From Dorea longicatena (GTDB lineage Bacteria; Bacillota; Clostridia; Lachnospirales; Lachnospiraceae): a DNA stretch of 64,000 bases. Shown one piece after another: positions 26,754 through 36,700 of this stretch. The stretch spans positions 2,196,001 through 2,260,000 of the forward strand of contig NZ_CP100126.1 in NCBI RefSeq assembly GCF_024168045.1, given 5' to 3'. Numbering within the stretch: the first letter of the stretch is position 1; each line of letters begins with the position of its first letter. The notes below the pieces were generated by a model. That model saw only the letters and a list, made by a program, of their open reading frames with translations, was not told the origin of the DNA and did no database searches. A program made the position numbers and the translations under genes.

Positions 26754-27924
26754 TCTGCAATACCCCGCTGATACTGTTATCCTGCACAAATGTATTACCG
26801 TTATACAGGAACAGAACACTTGTGATCTTATTTTTCTTCATAACTTCTCTGATATCATCATAATAATATCTTGGATCAACCACTATGATTTCTCTGTAAT
26901 ATGCCGTCAGAAACGGAATTACACTATTCGCATAGGAATCTTTTACAAGCAACAGTCTGTCTGTTGTATCTGCCGTCGTTCTGATATCCAGGACGGGATA
27001 ATTACCGCCAAGAAATAATGCATATTTATCCTTTTCTTTCAACTTGGATGTATCGTATAACGTTGCTGTTTTCTTTTTTTCATTCACATTATTTACAACT
27101 ACCTGTGGTGCTGTTTTCAGATCATCCGGTGCGTATATATAGATCGGCTCATTATAGTCTGTTTCATATCCGTTTGTCGCCGATAAGGTTCCGTTAAATG
27201 AATTCGTCACTGCATAGGATTTCATAGCCGGTGCTTTCGATGTATCCAGTTTCATAGCCGCAGCCAGCGCCTGATATCCATAGTAAGCACCAAGCGTCGT
27301 CCAGTGATGATCCGTATGGTAATATATCTCTTCTGCTCTGTGCTTTTTCAATGTATCTTCTACATTTACCCACTGAAAAGCTGTCCCAAGCGAAGCCTTT
27401 ATTTTCTGAAACTGTTTATCCTGATCTTCTGTCACTGCACAATACGGAAGTTTGTCCGACTCGATATTTGCAGCATTCGGTACCAGCATCATATACATCG
27501 GGATATCTTTATATGTCTCCTGAAACTTTTTCATTGCATCCAGATTTGCTTTCAATTGTTCTTCATCCGGTCTGGCTATATCCTCTAACAGATAATGATC
27601 CTTTCCTTTAAATACACCATTTGCCTTACGTTTTCCTGCGATCAGATCAATACGGCTCTTTAAAGCTACCCAGAAATCTCTTCCTGCAAACTGATCCGAT
27701 ACATAAGATTCATACTGTTTCATCCATCTTCCGCTTTCAATACCGGAAATCGTAAGCTTCGGTCTCTGTTCCAGTGCCCGGTTTTCTTTTGCCGAAAATC
27801 CCCTGTCAGCAGTTGCAATATTTACCACGCAGAAGATAACCATCATTACAATAAACAGCAATGCAATTACTTTATTTCTCTGTTCTTCTCTTTTTCTTTC
27901 CCATTTCTTTCTCGACTGTCTCAT
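26746..27924 (-). CDS. DHHW-family protein (AlgJ/AlgX-like acyltransferase partner)
   Basis: 392 residues. One N-terminal membrane helix (about residues 17-38) anchors a domain outside the cell. The family signature YYHTDHHWTTLGAYYGYQA is clear, with an SGNH-like catalytic arrangement continued by LLLVKDSYANSVIPFL and VVDPRYYYDD. Such proteins work with a membrane-bound O-acyltransferase to transfer acetyl groups to extracellular polysaccharide. The gene follows the MBOAT gene by 8 bp; the MBOAT stop overlaps its AGGAG ribosome site. Confidence 0.9.
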   Translation of the reverse strand: MRQSRKKWERKREEQRNKVIALLFIVMMVIFCVVNIATADRGFSAKENRALEQRPKLTISGIESGRWMKQYESYVSDQFAGRDFWVALKSRIDLIAGKRKANGVFKGKDHYLLEDIARPDEEQLKANLDAMKKFQETYKDIPMYMMLVPNAANIESDKLPYCAVTEDQDKQFQKIKASLGTAFQWVNVEDTLKKHRAEEIYYHTDHHWTTLGAYYGYQALAAAMKLDTSKAPAMKSYAVTNSFNGTLSATNGYETDYNEPIYIYAPDDLKTAPQVVVNNVNEKKKTATLYDTSKLKEKDKYALFLGGNYPVLDIRTTADTTDRLLLVKDSYANSVIPFLTAYYREIIVVDPRYYYDDIREVMKKNKITSVLFLYNGNTFVQDNSISGVLQND

Positions 27925-27932
27925 CTTTGCTC

Positions 27933-29339
27933 CTAGAATCTGAAATACAGGAACGGATTATAGGTCTCCGTTACCAGATATGCAATACAGACAATAAACA
28001 ACGCAACATATACCACACTGTTAATGATTGTTGTATTCCATTTTTTTGTTCTTAACATATGCTCGTATCTGAAATGAACCAGCGGCGTAGAGCCAAATAT
28101 CAGGATCAGCCACAGGATCAGGTTGCTTGTAAGAAGATACATACTCTCTCTGTCTGCAAAGCCATGTGCACCTGCACCAAACATCACTCTGATATAATCT
28201 GCTGCCTGTCCGAATGAAGAGCTGAAAAACAATACCCAGCCGATCACAACCAGAACAATACTGTAAATATGACGGACTACATCCGGAAGTCTGTCCAGTA
28301 CCGGCGACAGGAGATATTTTTCAATGATCAGGATCACCCCATAATAGAGTCCCCATGCCACGAAATTCCATGCAGCTCCATGCCATAATCCGGTCAGAAA
28401 CCATACAATCAGAAGATTCCTGATGTGTTTGATCTTCGATACCCTGTTTCCTCCCAATGGAATATACACATAATCCCTGAACCAGCTGCTCAGCGAAATA
28501 TGCCATCTGCGCCAGAACTCCGTAATACTCTTAGACACATATGGATAGTTAAAGTTCATATTGAATTCAAATCCAAACATCTTACCGAGTCCGATCGCCA
28601 TATCCGAATATCCACTGAAATCAAAATAAATCTGGAACATATATGCAAAAGCTCCAAGCCACGCCGTCATCACGGCTATATTACCTTTCGCAAGTCCGCT
28701 TACCTCTGTAAAAATCATCCCTGAGGTATTCGCCAGTAATACTTTCTTCGCAAGTCCCCGGATAAAATACATGCTTCCTTCTCCGAATTTTGTCCTTGAG
28801 ACTTCTCTGGACGCAAGCTGTTCATCTACATCTGCATATTGCACGATCGGTCCCGCAATAAGCTGCGGAAACATCGTTACATATAATGCAAAATTAGGAA
28901 GATTCGTCTGCACTTTTACATTTCCCCGATATACATCAATGATATAGGATAATATCTGGAATGTATAAAAGGATATTCCAATCGGAAGCGGCAGTGCATG
29001 ATAAGAAATATGTACCGGAAGTATCCCGTTCAATGTGTCCAATACAAACCCTTCATACTTAAAAAATCCAAGTACTGCCAGATTAATGATAAGGTTAAAA
29101 ACCAGGCTCCGCTTTGCAGCTCTCTTATCCTGCAGATTCCTTGCAATATCCAGTCCACTGAAATAATTAAACAATATGGACAGTAGCATCAGAAATAGAT
29201 ATACCGGTTCCCCCCATGCATAAAACACCAGACTCGCCAGCAATAAGATCACATTTCGGAATCTTACCGGCAACAAATAATATAAGATCACCACAGCCGG
29301 CAAAAATGTAAATAAAAAAACAATACTGCTAAATAACAT
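27933..29339 (-). CDS. MBOAT-family O-acyltransferase (AlgI/DltB-like)
   Basis: 468 residues with about eleven membrane helices. The catalytic His is in LTGLWHGAAWNFVAWG. Other family motifs are FAYMFQIYFDFSGYSDMAIG and SITEFWRRWHISLSSWFRDY, followed by the YVYIPLGGNR segment. It moves acyl groups across the membrane for modification of a surface polymer. Neighbours on the same strand are an SGNH hydrolase and a DUF4358 protein upstream and the DHHW protein downstream, forming a complete O-acylation set. Confidence 0.95.
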   Translation of the reverse strand: MLFSSIVFLFTFLPAVVILYYLLPVRFRNVILLLASLVFYAWGEPVYLFLMLLSILFNYFSGLDIARNLQDKRAAKRSLVFNLIINLAVLGFFKYEGFVLDTLNGILPVHISYHALPLPIGISFYTFQILSYIIDVYRGNVKVQTNLPNFALYVTMFPQLIAGPIVQYADVDEQLASREVSRTKFGEGSMYFIRGLAKKVLLANTSGMIFTEVSGLAKGNIAVMTAWLGAFAYMFQIYFDFSGYSDMAIGLGKMFGFEFNMNFNYPYVSKSITEFWRRWHISLSSWFRDYVYIPLGGNRVSKIKHIRNLLIVWFLTGLWHGAAWNFVAWGLYYGVILIIEKYLLSPVLDRLPDVVRHIYSIVLVVIGWVLFFSSSFGQAADYIRVMFGAGAHGFADRESMYLLTSNLILWLILIFGSTPLVHFRYEHMLRTKKWNTTIINSVVYVALFIVCIAYLVTETYNPFLYFRF

Positions 29340-29357
29340 CTCTCTAATTCCTTTTTA

Positions 29358-29843
29358 TTAAATACTCTTCTTAAATGCCGCATCGATACGGTCTGCATCC
29401 TTTGAAACTGCCAGCAGCACATAACGTCCTCTGGTCTCAATAATTGCAGCATGTATCAGCTTTGTTTGTTCTACACCATAACCTTCAAAATTCTTTTCCT
29501 GTGTATTTACACGAATTTCCACTGCCTTTTCAACCGTCTCGATCTGACTTTCGTTTTTTACCTTTATTACGAGTATTTCATTCACACTCATAACGTCATC
29601 CGGAATATACAGACTGATTCCTTCATAATCATTGGCATTCAGACTGTAATATTTTTTCAGATCCTGTGTTGTGCCTTTTTTCATTCCTTCTAATTTTACG
29701 GCTTTTGTGATATTCTTTTCAATCGTGTCTACGGATACGGTATTATCCCCTTCCTGGGTCACAAGAAATACTACATAAATGATCAGGAGGACTACCATCA
29801 AATATTTTAACAGGTTAATCCTGTCTAATTTTCCGTTTTTCAT
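29358..29843 (-). CDS. DUF4358 domain protein, membrane-anchored
   Basis: 161 residues from ATG 29843, whose A is also the last base of the upstream stop (TAATG overlap). One N-terminal membrane helix (LLKYLMVVLLIIYVVFLV) is followed by an external domain with the typical DUF4358 pattern YYSLNANDYEGISLYIPDD and VSKDADRIDAAFKK. The family is found beside MBOAT and SGNH genes in Clostridia, but its activity is unknown. The context indicates a helper of polysaccharide O-acetylation. Confidence 0.85.
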   Translation of the reverse strand: MKNGKLDRINLLKYLMVVLLIIYVVFLVTQEGDNTVSVDTIEKNITKAVKLEGMKKGTTQDLKKYYSLNANDYEGISLYIPDDVMSVNEILVIKVKNESQIETVEKAVEIRVNTQEKNFEGYGVEQTKLIHAAIIETRGRYVLLAVSKDADRIDAAFKKSI

Positions 29844-30703
29844 TATAATTCTGCAACCTCCGCCATATGATTTACCCATGCTTTATAATAACCGGTTGAC
29901 ATATGGATTCCATCACCGGCATAATACTCCTGTTTCACCAGCTCTGTATTATCAATAAATGTTACTTTCTCTTTTTCACATAATTTTTTTAATTTCTGAT
30001 TGAACTCCGGAATTTTTGCATAGACAGAATTCTGATCAATTGCAATCTGCGCTGTCGGAAGTATACTGTTAACATATATTTTCGTATCCGGCAGTGATTT
30101 TTTCAGATCTCTGATCACCGGCCTGTATGCTTTTATGAATCCATCCGCATCTCCATTCTGCGCTCCGACATCATTCATCCCGTAAGAAAGGAATAATACT
30201 GACGGTTTCATCTCTTTTGCCCTGGCAATATGATCTGCCAGTTTTTCATTATCCCCCGCCGACACACCGGCTCCACGGTCTGCCTGTACATTTGCCTGAT
30301 CCAGCACACCATATTCGTACAATCCCTGTGTGATGGAATCCCCCAGGACCAGACAATCTGCAAATTTTTCGCTTGCCGGCTGTTCTTCTGCATCCTGTTC
30401 TGCCTCACGTTCCTGCGTTTCTAACTCCTTAATCTTTTTATCTACCTTAGACACATCCATCTCATCCATCGTCTTCAGGATCTCTGTGCCCTTCTTTGTA
30501 TCCTTCTGTGGATTACTGAGCCTGCGCGCCACCGTAATCCCGCCAATCACCAGAATAGCAACCGCAACGATCACTGCAGTCTGAAGTACCCGGTCTTTTT
30601 CTTTTTCTTTCTCACTTTTTATTTCACTTTTCTGCTCCTCAGGATTCACCTCCTGAGTCTCTTCTTTTTCTTCATAAATTGAAGTTTTACTCTCTATATC
30701 CAC
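29843..30703 (-). CDS. SGNH/GDSL-type esterase, membrane-anchored
   Basis: 286 residues starting at GTG 30703, preceded by GAGGAG. A charged cytoplasmic start is followed by a membrane helix (about residues 40-60), a glutamate-rich linker, and an SGNH domain. Block I is DCLVLGDSITQGLY with the nucleophile Ser, then SYGMNDVGAQNGDA (Asn), and GDGIHMSTGYY with the catalytic Asp/His. It probably adds or removes acetyl groups on an extracellular polymer. It is the first gene of the acylation set and is translationally coupled to the DUF4358 gene. Confidence 0.92.
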   Translation of the reverse strand: MDIESKTSIYEEKEETQEVNPEEQKSEIKSEKEKEKDRVLQTAVIVAVAILVIGGITVARRLSNPQKDTKKGTEILKTMDEMDVSKVDKKIKELETQEREAEQDAEEQPASEKFADCLVLGDSITQGLYEYGVLDQANVQADRGAGVSAGDNEKLADHIARAKEMKPSVLFLSYGMNDVGAQNGDADGFIKAYRPVIRDLKKSLPDTKIYVNSILPTAQIAIDQNSVYAKIPEFNQKLKKLCEKEKVTFIDNTELVKQEYYAGDGIHMSTGYYKAWVNHMAEVAEL

Positions 30704-30889
30704 GAAATCTTCTCCTCTTTCGTTTCTCTGTTGATCCTAAATATGTATATCCAATTTATTTTACTGTTTTTCTTTTTGAATGTCAATTTATATCCTCTTT
30801 TCTGTCGTCTTTTGTGCTATAATGTTGAATACATTTCATTATACTTGAAAGTGGAAAATGATCATATAGATTAACAGGAGGTTTTCCTT

Positions 30890-31369
30890 ATGAATGTATA
30901 CCAGTTATCAGCCAAAAATTGCATGTCGCATCTGCTCTTAAAAGACACTTTCGACAACTTTTCTTTCATAGAAGGCGAGATCACGACCTTCAACAAATTT
31001 ACCATCAGCGGCTTTCTCCAGGAAGACTTCTTTGATGAAAAACCTGAAGAAACCTACTCCCGCTGGAATAAAATCCGAGACTTCTGCTTCCAGATCATCC
31101 GCGGTAAACGCACTCCATTGGGATTCAAGATTGTCCTTGCGCTTCCGGAAGATCAGATCCCGCACTTTCTGACCGCCCACGGTCTCACCGGATACCGCCC
31201 GGAAGAGATCCGGGGTCTGTACCTGAACTTCCACTACGATGGACATCACTTACAATGTATCACCGGAACTTCTCTGAACACTTTCACCATGGACAAATCC
31301 ATCGAAAGAGAATGGGATCAGGAAGTAAAAAACATTTTAAAATCCAGATCCATTGAAGGTGACTACTGA
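30890..31369 (+). CDS. DUF5721 family protein
   Basis: 159 residues with a strong AGGAGG upstream of ATG 30890. It opens YQLSAKNCMSHLLLKDTFDN and contains YSRWNKIRDFCFQIIRGKRTP, features of a small Lachnospiraceae-specific family. No membrane helix, metal site or catalytic motif is visible. It is transcribed alone, divergent from the SGNH gene and convergent with htpG. Confidence 0.8.
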   Translation: MNVYQLSAKNCMSHLLLKDTFDNFSFIEGEITTFNKFTISGFLQEDFFDEKPEETYSRWNKIRDFCFQIIRGKRTPLGFKIVLALPEDQIPHFLTAHGLTGYRPEEIRGLYLNFHYDGHHLQCITGTSLNTFTMDKSIEREWDQEVKNILKSRSIEGDY

Positions 31370-31388
31370 TCTGCAGCTTCCGATATAA

Positions 31389-31443
31389 ACAGAGCCGTGC
31401 CGCCATGGATTTCCCTTCCACAGCCACACGGCTCTTATTTTTC
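31389..31443. terminator. Terminator between the DUF5721 gene and htpG
   Basis: AGAGCCGTG at 31391-31399 pairs with CACGGCTCT at 31427-31435, followed by TATTTTT on the plus strand. It mainly serves the plus-strand gene; A-rich sequence on the other side is short. Confidence 0.7.
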
Positions 31444-31469
31444 ATTCCGCCAATCTTAACTTCAAATCT

Positions 31470-33515
31470 TTACTTTGTAAGCAGCATCATGATCTCATTA
31501 CTTCTCTTCACAAACGCAGTCATCTCTTCCGGACTGAGCGGCTTATGTGCCAGCATTGCCAGATCATATAACTGTTTGCAGATAATACTTGTGTTCTCAC
31601 TGTCTTTATGTTCAACTACATACTGAACCAGCGGATGATTTGCATTCAGGATCAGTGTACTTGTTGTACCCATATCCATTCCGTTCATGCCATACATTTT
31701 CATCATTTCCTGCATACGACGGTTTTCTTCGGATAACGTCATCATAGAAGCAACATTTTCATCTTTCAGTTTCTCGATTTTAACATCCAGATTCTCTTTT
31801 CCAAGCTCTTTGCGGAAAATCTCTACCAGACTGTCAGATTTCTTCTGGAATGCTTCTTTCTCTTCTTCGGCAACTTCTTCCTTTGCACCTGCTGTTACAT
31901 CGGCGTCGATTCTCTGGAACTTGATATTCTGATTACGCTGCTCTAACTGTGTGATAAACGGCGAATCAATGTTGTGTCCTAAGATTACCGCATCCATGCC
32001 CTGGTTCTTGAACATGTTGATGTACTGGCTCTGCTGGATCTCGTCCGTCACATAATAAATAACTGTCTTATCCTCTTCTTTGTTCTCAGTATTCTGATCA
32101 TCTGTCTTGGCATTCTGATCTTCCACTGTTCCTCCATTTGCCTCGATGCAATCTTTCAATGTCAGATATTTGTGATCCAGATTCTTAAACAGAACCGCAT
32201 CTTTCATCTTGTCACAGAATTTTTCATCTTTCAGGCATCCGAACTTGATGAACGGACTGATGTTATCCCAGTATTTCTCATAATCTTCTCTCTTTGTCTT
32301 ACACATTCCGGAAAGCTTATCTGCAACTTTCTTGGAAATGTACTCCGATATCTTATTGACGAATCCATCATTCTGCAGTGCACTACGCGATACGTTCAAC
32401 GGAAGATCCGGACAGTCGATCACTCCCTTTAATACCATCAGATATTCCGGAATAACTTCTTTGATATTATCTGCGATAAATACCTGGTTATTATATAATT
32501 TGATCGTTCCTTCAATAGAATCATACTCTGTGTTGATTCTTGGGAAGTACAGGATTCCCTTTAAGTTAAATGGATAATCCATATTCAGATGAATCCAGAA
32601 CAACGGCTCTTTGTAATCCATAAATACTTTGCGATAGAAGTTCAGGTAATCCTCGTCACTGCATTCATTCGGATGCTTTGTCCACAGTGGATGAATATCA
32701 CTTAATGAAACCGGACGCTTTTTAATCTTTACTTTTTCTTTGGCAGGTTCCGTCTCTACCATCTCTTTTTCGCCGTTTTCATTCTCTTTTTCTTCCATCT
32801 TGGCATCTTCGTGAATATGTTCGATCACTTCATCGTCATCTTTCAGATCAGCTTCATCAATGGTCTCATATTCCGGTTCTGCATTTGCCTTGGAAAGGAA
32901 GATTTCTACCGGCATAAAGGAACAATATTTTTCCAGAACTTCTCTCATTCTGTATTCATTTGCAAACTCCAGACTGTCCTCATTCAGATACAGTGTCATA
33001 GTGGATCCGACTTCCTGTTTGCTGCCTTCTTCCATCTCATACTCTGTTCCGCCGTTGCTTACCCAGTGTACCGGCTTTGCCCCTTCCTTATAGGAAAGGG
33101 TATCGATATGTACTTCGTCAGCTACCATGAATGCAGAATAGAATCCAAGACCGAAGTGTCCGATCATATCATCCTCTGTTGTCTTATCTTTATATTTTTC
33201 AAGGAACTGTGTTGCTCCGGAAAATGCGATCTGTGTAATGTATTCTTCTACTTCATCGGCTGTCATTCCAAGACCATTATCTGTAAATTTCAGAGTCTTT
33301 TCTTCTGGATTGACTTCAACTTTGATCGCCGGTTTATAATCATCCGGCAACTGGTATTCACCCATCATATCCAGTTTCTTCAGTTTTGTGATTGCATCAC
33401 ATCCGTTGGATACCAACTCACGTGCGAAAATATCGTGATCGGAATATACCCATTTTTTAATAATCGGGAAAATGTTTTCACTGCTGATTGACAAACTACC
33501 TTTCTTTGCTGCCAT
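31470..33515 (-). CDS. htpG: Molecular chaperone HtpG (Hsp90)
   Basis: 681 residues. The GHKL ATPase domain has ARELVSNGCDAITKLKKL, TDNGLGMTADEVEEYI and GHFGLGFYSAFMVAD. The middle domain carries the conserved Arg in PLNVSRSALQND. The protein is longer than typical bacterial HtpG (about 620-630) because of an acidic insertion near residues 215-265 (KMEEKENENGEKEMVE) in the linker, as in many Lachnospiraceae. It is a cytoplasmic chaperone. A CIRCE operator and a sigma-A promoter lie upstream, indicating HrcA control. Confidence 0.96.
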   Translation of the reverse strand: MAAKKGSLSISSENIFPIIKKWVYSDHDIFARELVSNGCDAITKLKKLDMMGEYQLPDDYKPAIKVEVNPEEKTLKFTDNGLGMTADEVEEYITQIAFSGATQFLEKYKDKTTEDDMIGHFGLGFYSAFMVADEVHIDTLSYKEGAKPVHWVSNGGTEYEMEEGSKQEVGSTMTLYLNEDSLEFANEYRMREVLEKYCSFMPVEIFLSKANAEPEYETIDEADLKDDDEVIEHIHEDAKMEEKENENGEKEMVETEPAKEKVKIKKRPVSLSDIHPLWTKHPNECSDEDYLNFYRKVFMDYKEPLFWIHLNMDYPFNLKGILYFPRINTEYDSIEGTIKLYNNQVFIADNIKEVIPEYLMVLKGVIDCPDLPLNVSRSALQNDGFVNKISEYISKKVADKLSGMCKTKREDYEKYWDNISPFIKFGCLKDEKFCDKMKDAVLFKNLDHKYLTLKDCIEANGGTVEDQNAKTDDQNTENKEEDKTVIYYVTDEIQQSQYINMFKNQGMDAVILGHNIDSPFITQLEQRNQNIKFQRIDADVTAGAKEEVAEEEKEAFQKKSDSLVEIFRKELGKENLDVKIEKLKDENVASMMTLSEENRRMQEMMKMYGMNGMDMGTTSTLILNANHPLVQYVVEHKDSENTSIICKQLYDLAMLAHKPLSPEEMTAFVKRSNEIMMLLTK

Positions 33516-33625
33516 TGTAAATCACTCCTATTTCTACTTTTTATATTTCTATCATATTAGTGACAAAAGGTACTGCTTCTTCTGTCGGCAGACACCTTTT
33601 TGCTACATTTTTTCATCTAAGTGAT

Positions 33626-33654
33626 ATGATAATACTGCTTATTTTAAAAGTCAA
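33626..33654 (-). promoter_or_regulatory. Sigma-A promoter of htpG
   Basis: TTGACT and TATCAT are spaced by 17 bp on the minus strand, about 110 bp before the htpG ATG and 7 bp downstream of the CIRCE element. Confidence 0.6.
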
Positions 33655-33661
33655 TAGAAAA

Positions 33662-33688
33662 TTAGCACTCTTTCAAAAAGAGTGCTAA
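33662..33688. promoter_or_regulatory. CIRCE operator (HrcA-binding inverted repeat)
   Basis: TTAGCACTC, nine bases, GAGTGCTAA: an exact match to the CIRCE consensus and spacing. It lies just upstream of the -35 box of htpG. HrcA represses groE and dnaK operons through this element in Firmicutes; its presence here points to HrcA control of htpG. Confidence 0.92.
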
Positions 33689-33722
33689 CAATTCTGTGAA
33701 ATTTATAAACCGTTTATAAACT

Positions 33723-36700
33723 TTACTCTATACTTTTCAATGATTCTACCATGTCAATCTTTTTCAGTTTAAAATACATTACCCAGTTTACGAACAATGA
33801 GAACCCTATCGTAAATAAAAAACTGTAGATATAACTCTTCAGATAAATACTCCGGCCAAACATTGCCGCATCCACTTCTACTGTCTGAATTACAAACAGA
33901 TGCAGAATCTTACCGAATACAACACCTGCCACGGATCCGATCAACGTCAGCAGGATATTTTCACGGAATACATATTCTGCTACTTCCGTATCATAGAATC
34001 CAAGTACTTTCAAAGTCGCAAGTTCTCTCTGGCGTTCTGTGATATTAATGCTGTTTAGATTATAAAGTACCACAAATGCCAACATTCCGGCTGAGACGAT
34101 CAGTACAATGATCACCAGATTCAGGCTGGCCAGCATATCATCCAGCTGATCTCTGATATCAAGCAGGTATGAGATTGTCAGTACCTGATCTTTTGACAGG
34201 ATCTTTTCTCCCGCCTTTTTCACCTGGTCCTCCGAATATCCGTTCTTCGCCCGGAACATGATACAATTATATTTCACCGTCTTTCCTGATACCTTCTTGT
34301 AATACTGCGGTGTAAAATAGATATAATGTCCCATGTAATTTTCACAGATATGCGCAATCTTTACAGTGACACTCTTCTCCGTTCCCTTCTTCACTTTGAT
34401 GGTATCCCCTTCTTTTACATTCAGAAGTTTCGCCGTCTTTTCACTGACAATTACTCCATCACCGGTGAGTGAATACGATTCTTTCGTCTTCCTGTCATGA
34501 AAATCCACATACTTTTCTGCAATTTCTGGATTTCCTAATATGCACTGGTACACGCTGAGTTTTTTACCGCCTCCGGATGCGGTCACACTCCGCATATCTG
34601 CCTCCATATAACTCTGAATATCTGAATCTGTTTTCAGATACTCCTTTAACTCTTCTTTCTCTGTCTTTGTCACATCATCTTTATAGAATATATGTCCATC
34701 ATACAGCTGAATCTCTTCATACTGAATATCTGCGATCTCATATACAGAATCCCTCACTCCATATCCGACCAGCATCAGCGCCATACAACCGCCGATTCCG
34801 AATACGGTCATAAAGAAACGCTTTTTATAACGCATCAGATTCCTGATCGTGGATTTCCATGTAAAACTCATACGTTTCCAGATGAATCCTATTCTTTCCA
34901 GAAATACTCTCCGCCCTTTTTTTGGTGCCGGCGGCCGCATCAGCACTGCCGGTTCCGCTGCAAGTTCCTTATAGCAGGATGCAAGCGTTGCTCCCATAGT
35001 ACATGCGATCGAGGCAGCGGATGCCATCACAGCATAACTCATGTGGTATGGTACGTATATCTTCGGAATATGCGGATACATGATCTCATATGCATAGATA
35101 ATAATGTACGGAAGGATTTTCTCTCCCACCAGTACTCCAAGGACACTTCCTCCTGCCGTTGCAAGGAATGCATACCCCAGATATTTCGATGCAATGGAAA
35201 AATTCCCGTATCCCAAAGCCTTCATAGTTCCTATCTCTATTCTCTGTTCCTCTACCATACGTGTCATACCGGTCAGACTAATCAATGCCGCAACAAGGAA
35301 AAACATAACCGGAAATACTTTTCCGATCGCACGCATACGATCCGCATTTTCTCCGAATCCATCATATTCTATCAGTGTACTTCTATCATATACATACCAT
35401 TTTGGATTCTTGATCTGACTGATCTGCTTACCGGCATCAGCAAGCTTTTTCTCGCCTTTTGCAATTTCTGCTTCCGATGTCTTCTTTCCGTCTTCATATT
35501 CTTTTCTGGCATCGGCAAGTTTTGCTTCATTTTCCGCAATTTCTGCCTCTCCTTTTTTCAGCGTCTGCTCCTGTGCTTCCAGTTCTGCTTTCCCTGCATC
35601 TAACTGTTTCTGCCCGGACTCTATACTTGCCACTGCACTGCTAAGCTTTGTTTCACTTGCATCCAGCTGCGCTTTTGCCTGATCCAGCTCTGCTTTTGCA
35701 TTCGTAAGCTGCTGTTTTACAGCATCCAGTTCGTTCTTCTTTGTCTGGTAATCCTGTTCTTTCGCATCCAGCGTCTGCTTTGTTTCCTGTGCCTGTGCTT
35801 CCAACTCCCGGATCTTCTGCGTCAATTCCTGATCCTGTTCTGTTTCTCCGGACACCTGTGCTTTTAATGCCTCTATGTTCTTCAGAAGTGTCTGATATCC
35901 ATCCCATCCCTGGTCAAGTTCTGCTCTGTATACGGCCAGCCCCTGTTCTCCTGTCTGGATCTGTTCCTGTGCTTCTGCATACTGTGCATCATAAGCTGCT
36001 TTTCCCTGTTCATACTGCTTTTTTCCCTGCTCCAGTTGTTGAAGACCATTTTGATATGTTTTCTTTGCCGCATCCAATTCCTGCTGCTTCGCCCAGATCT
36101 TCTTCCTCGCATCTTCCATCTGCGACTTCCCGCTTACGAGTGTTTCCTTTGCCTGTGAAATCTGCGTCTCTCCGTCTGTAATCTGCCTTTCCGCATCTGA
36201 AAGTTTCTGCTCTGATTCTGCTTTTCCGTCATCTAGCTTTTTCTGCGCCTTTTCAAGCTTTGTATTCGCTTTATCCAAAAGTTCTTCCTTACGGATCTTT
36301 CCTCTTTCTTCTGTAATTGCTTCCAACCGTTTTTTGACTGTCTTTACTTTCTGTTTATATGCACCGGTATATGCAGTCAGATCTTTTGCGTCCTGCACCT
36401 GCACATACATTTCCGTATATACATCCAGATGAAATGTTTTCTCCGGTACTACTACAAATCCGCTGACTATACCTGTTCCGATTGTTGTACTTCCGCGATT
36501 CAATGCTATGTAACACGGTGAATTCCCTTTTCCGACAACCTTTAGTTCATCCACCTTCAGGGTATCCGTCACCTTGTCATCCGTCCCGGACTTAAGCCTG
36601 ATCGTCTCTCCGACTTTATACTTCATCTGATCATCCACCAGACATTCTCCCACTTTTTCCGGCATACGGCCTTCACTGACCGTAATCTTATTTATATCTT

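Noticed and set aside
35653..36181. Long open frames in other phases of the FtsX coiled-coil region
   Set aside because: Low-complexity coiled-coil coding DNA keeps other frames open; none has a start site or recognisable domain.
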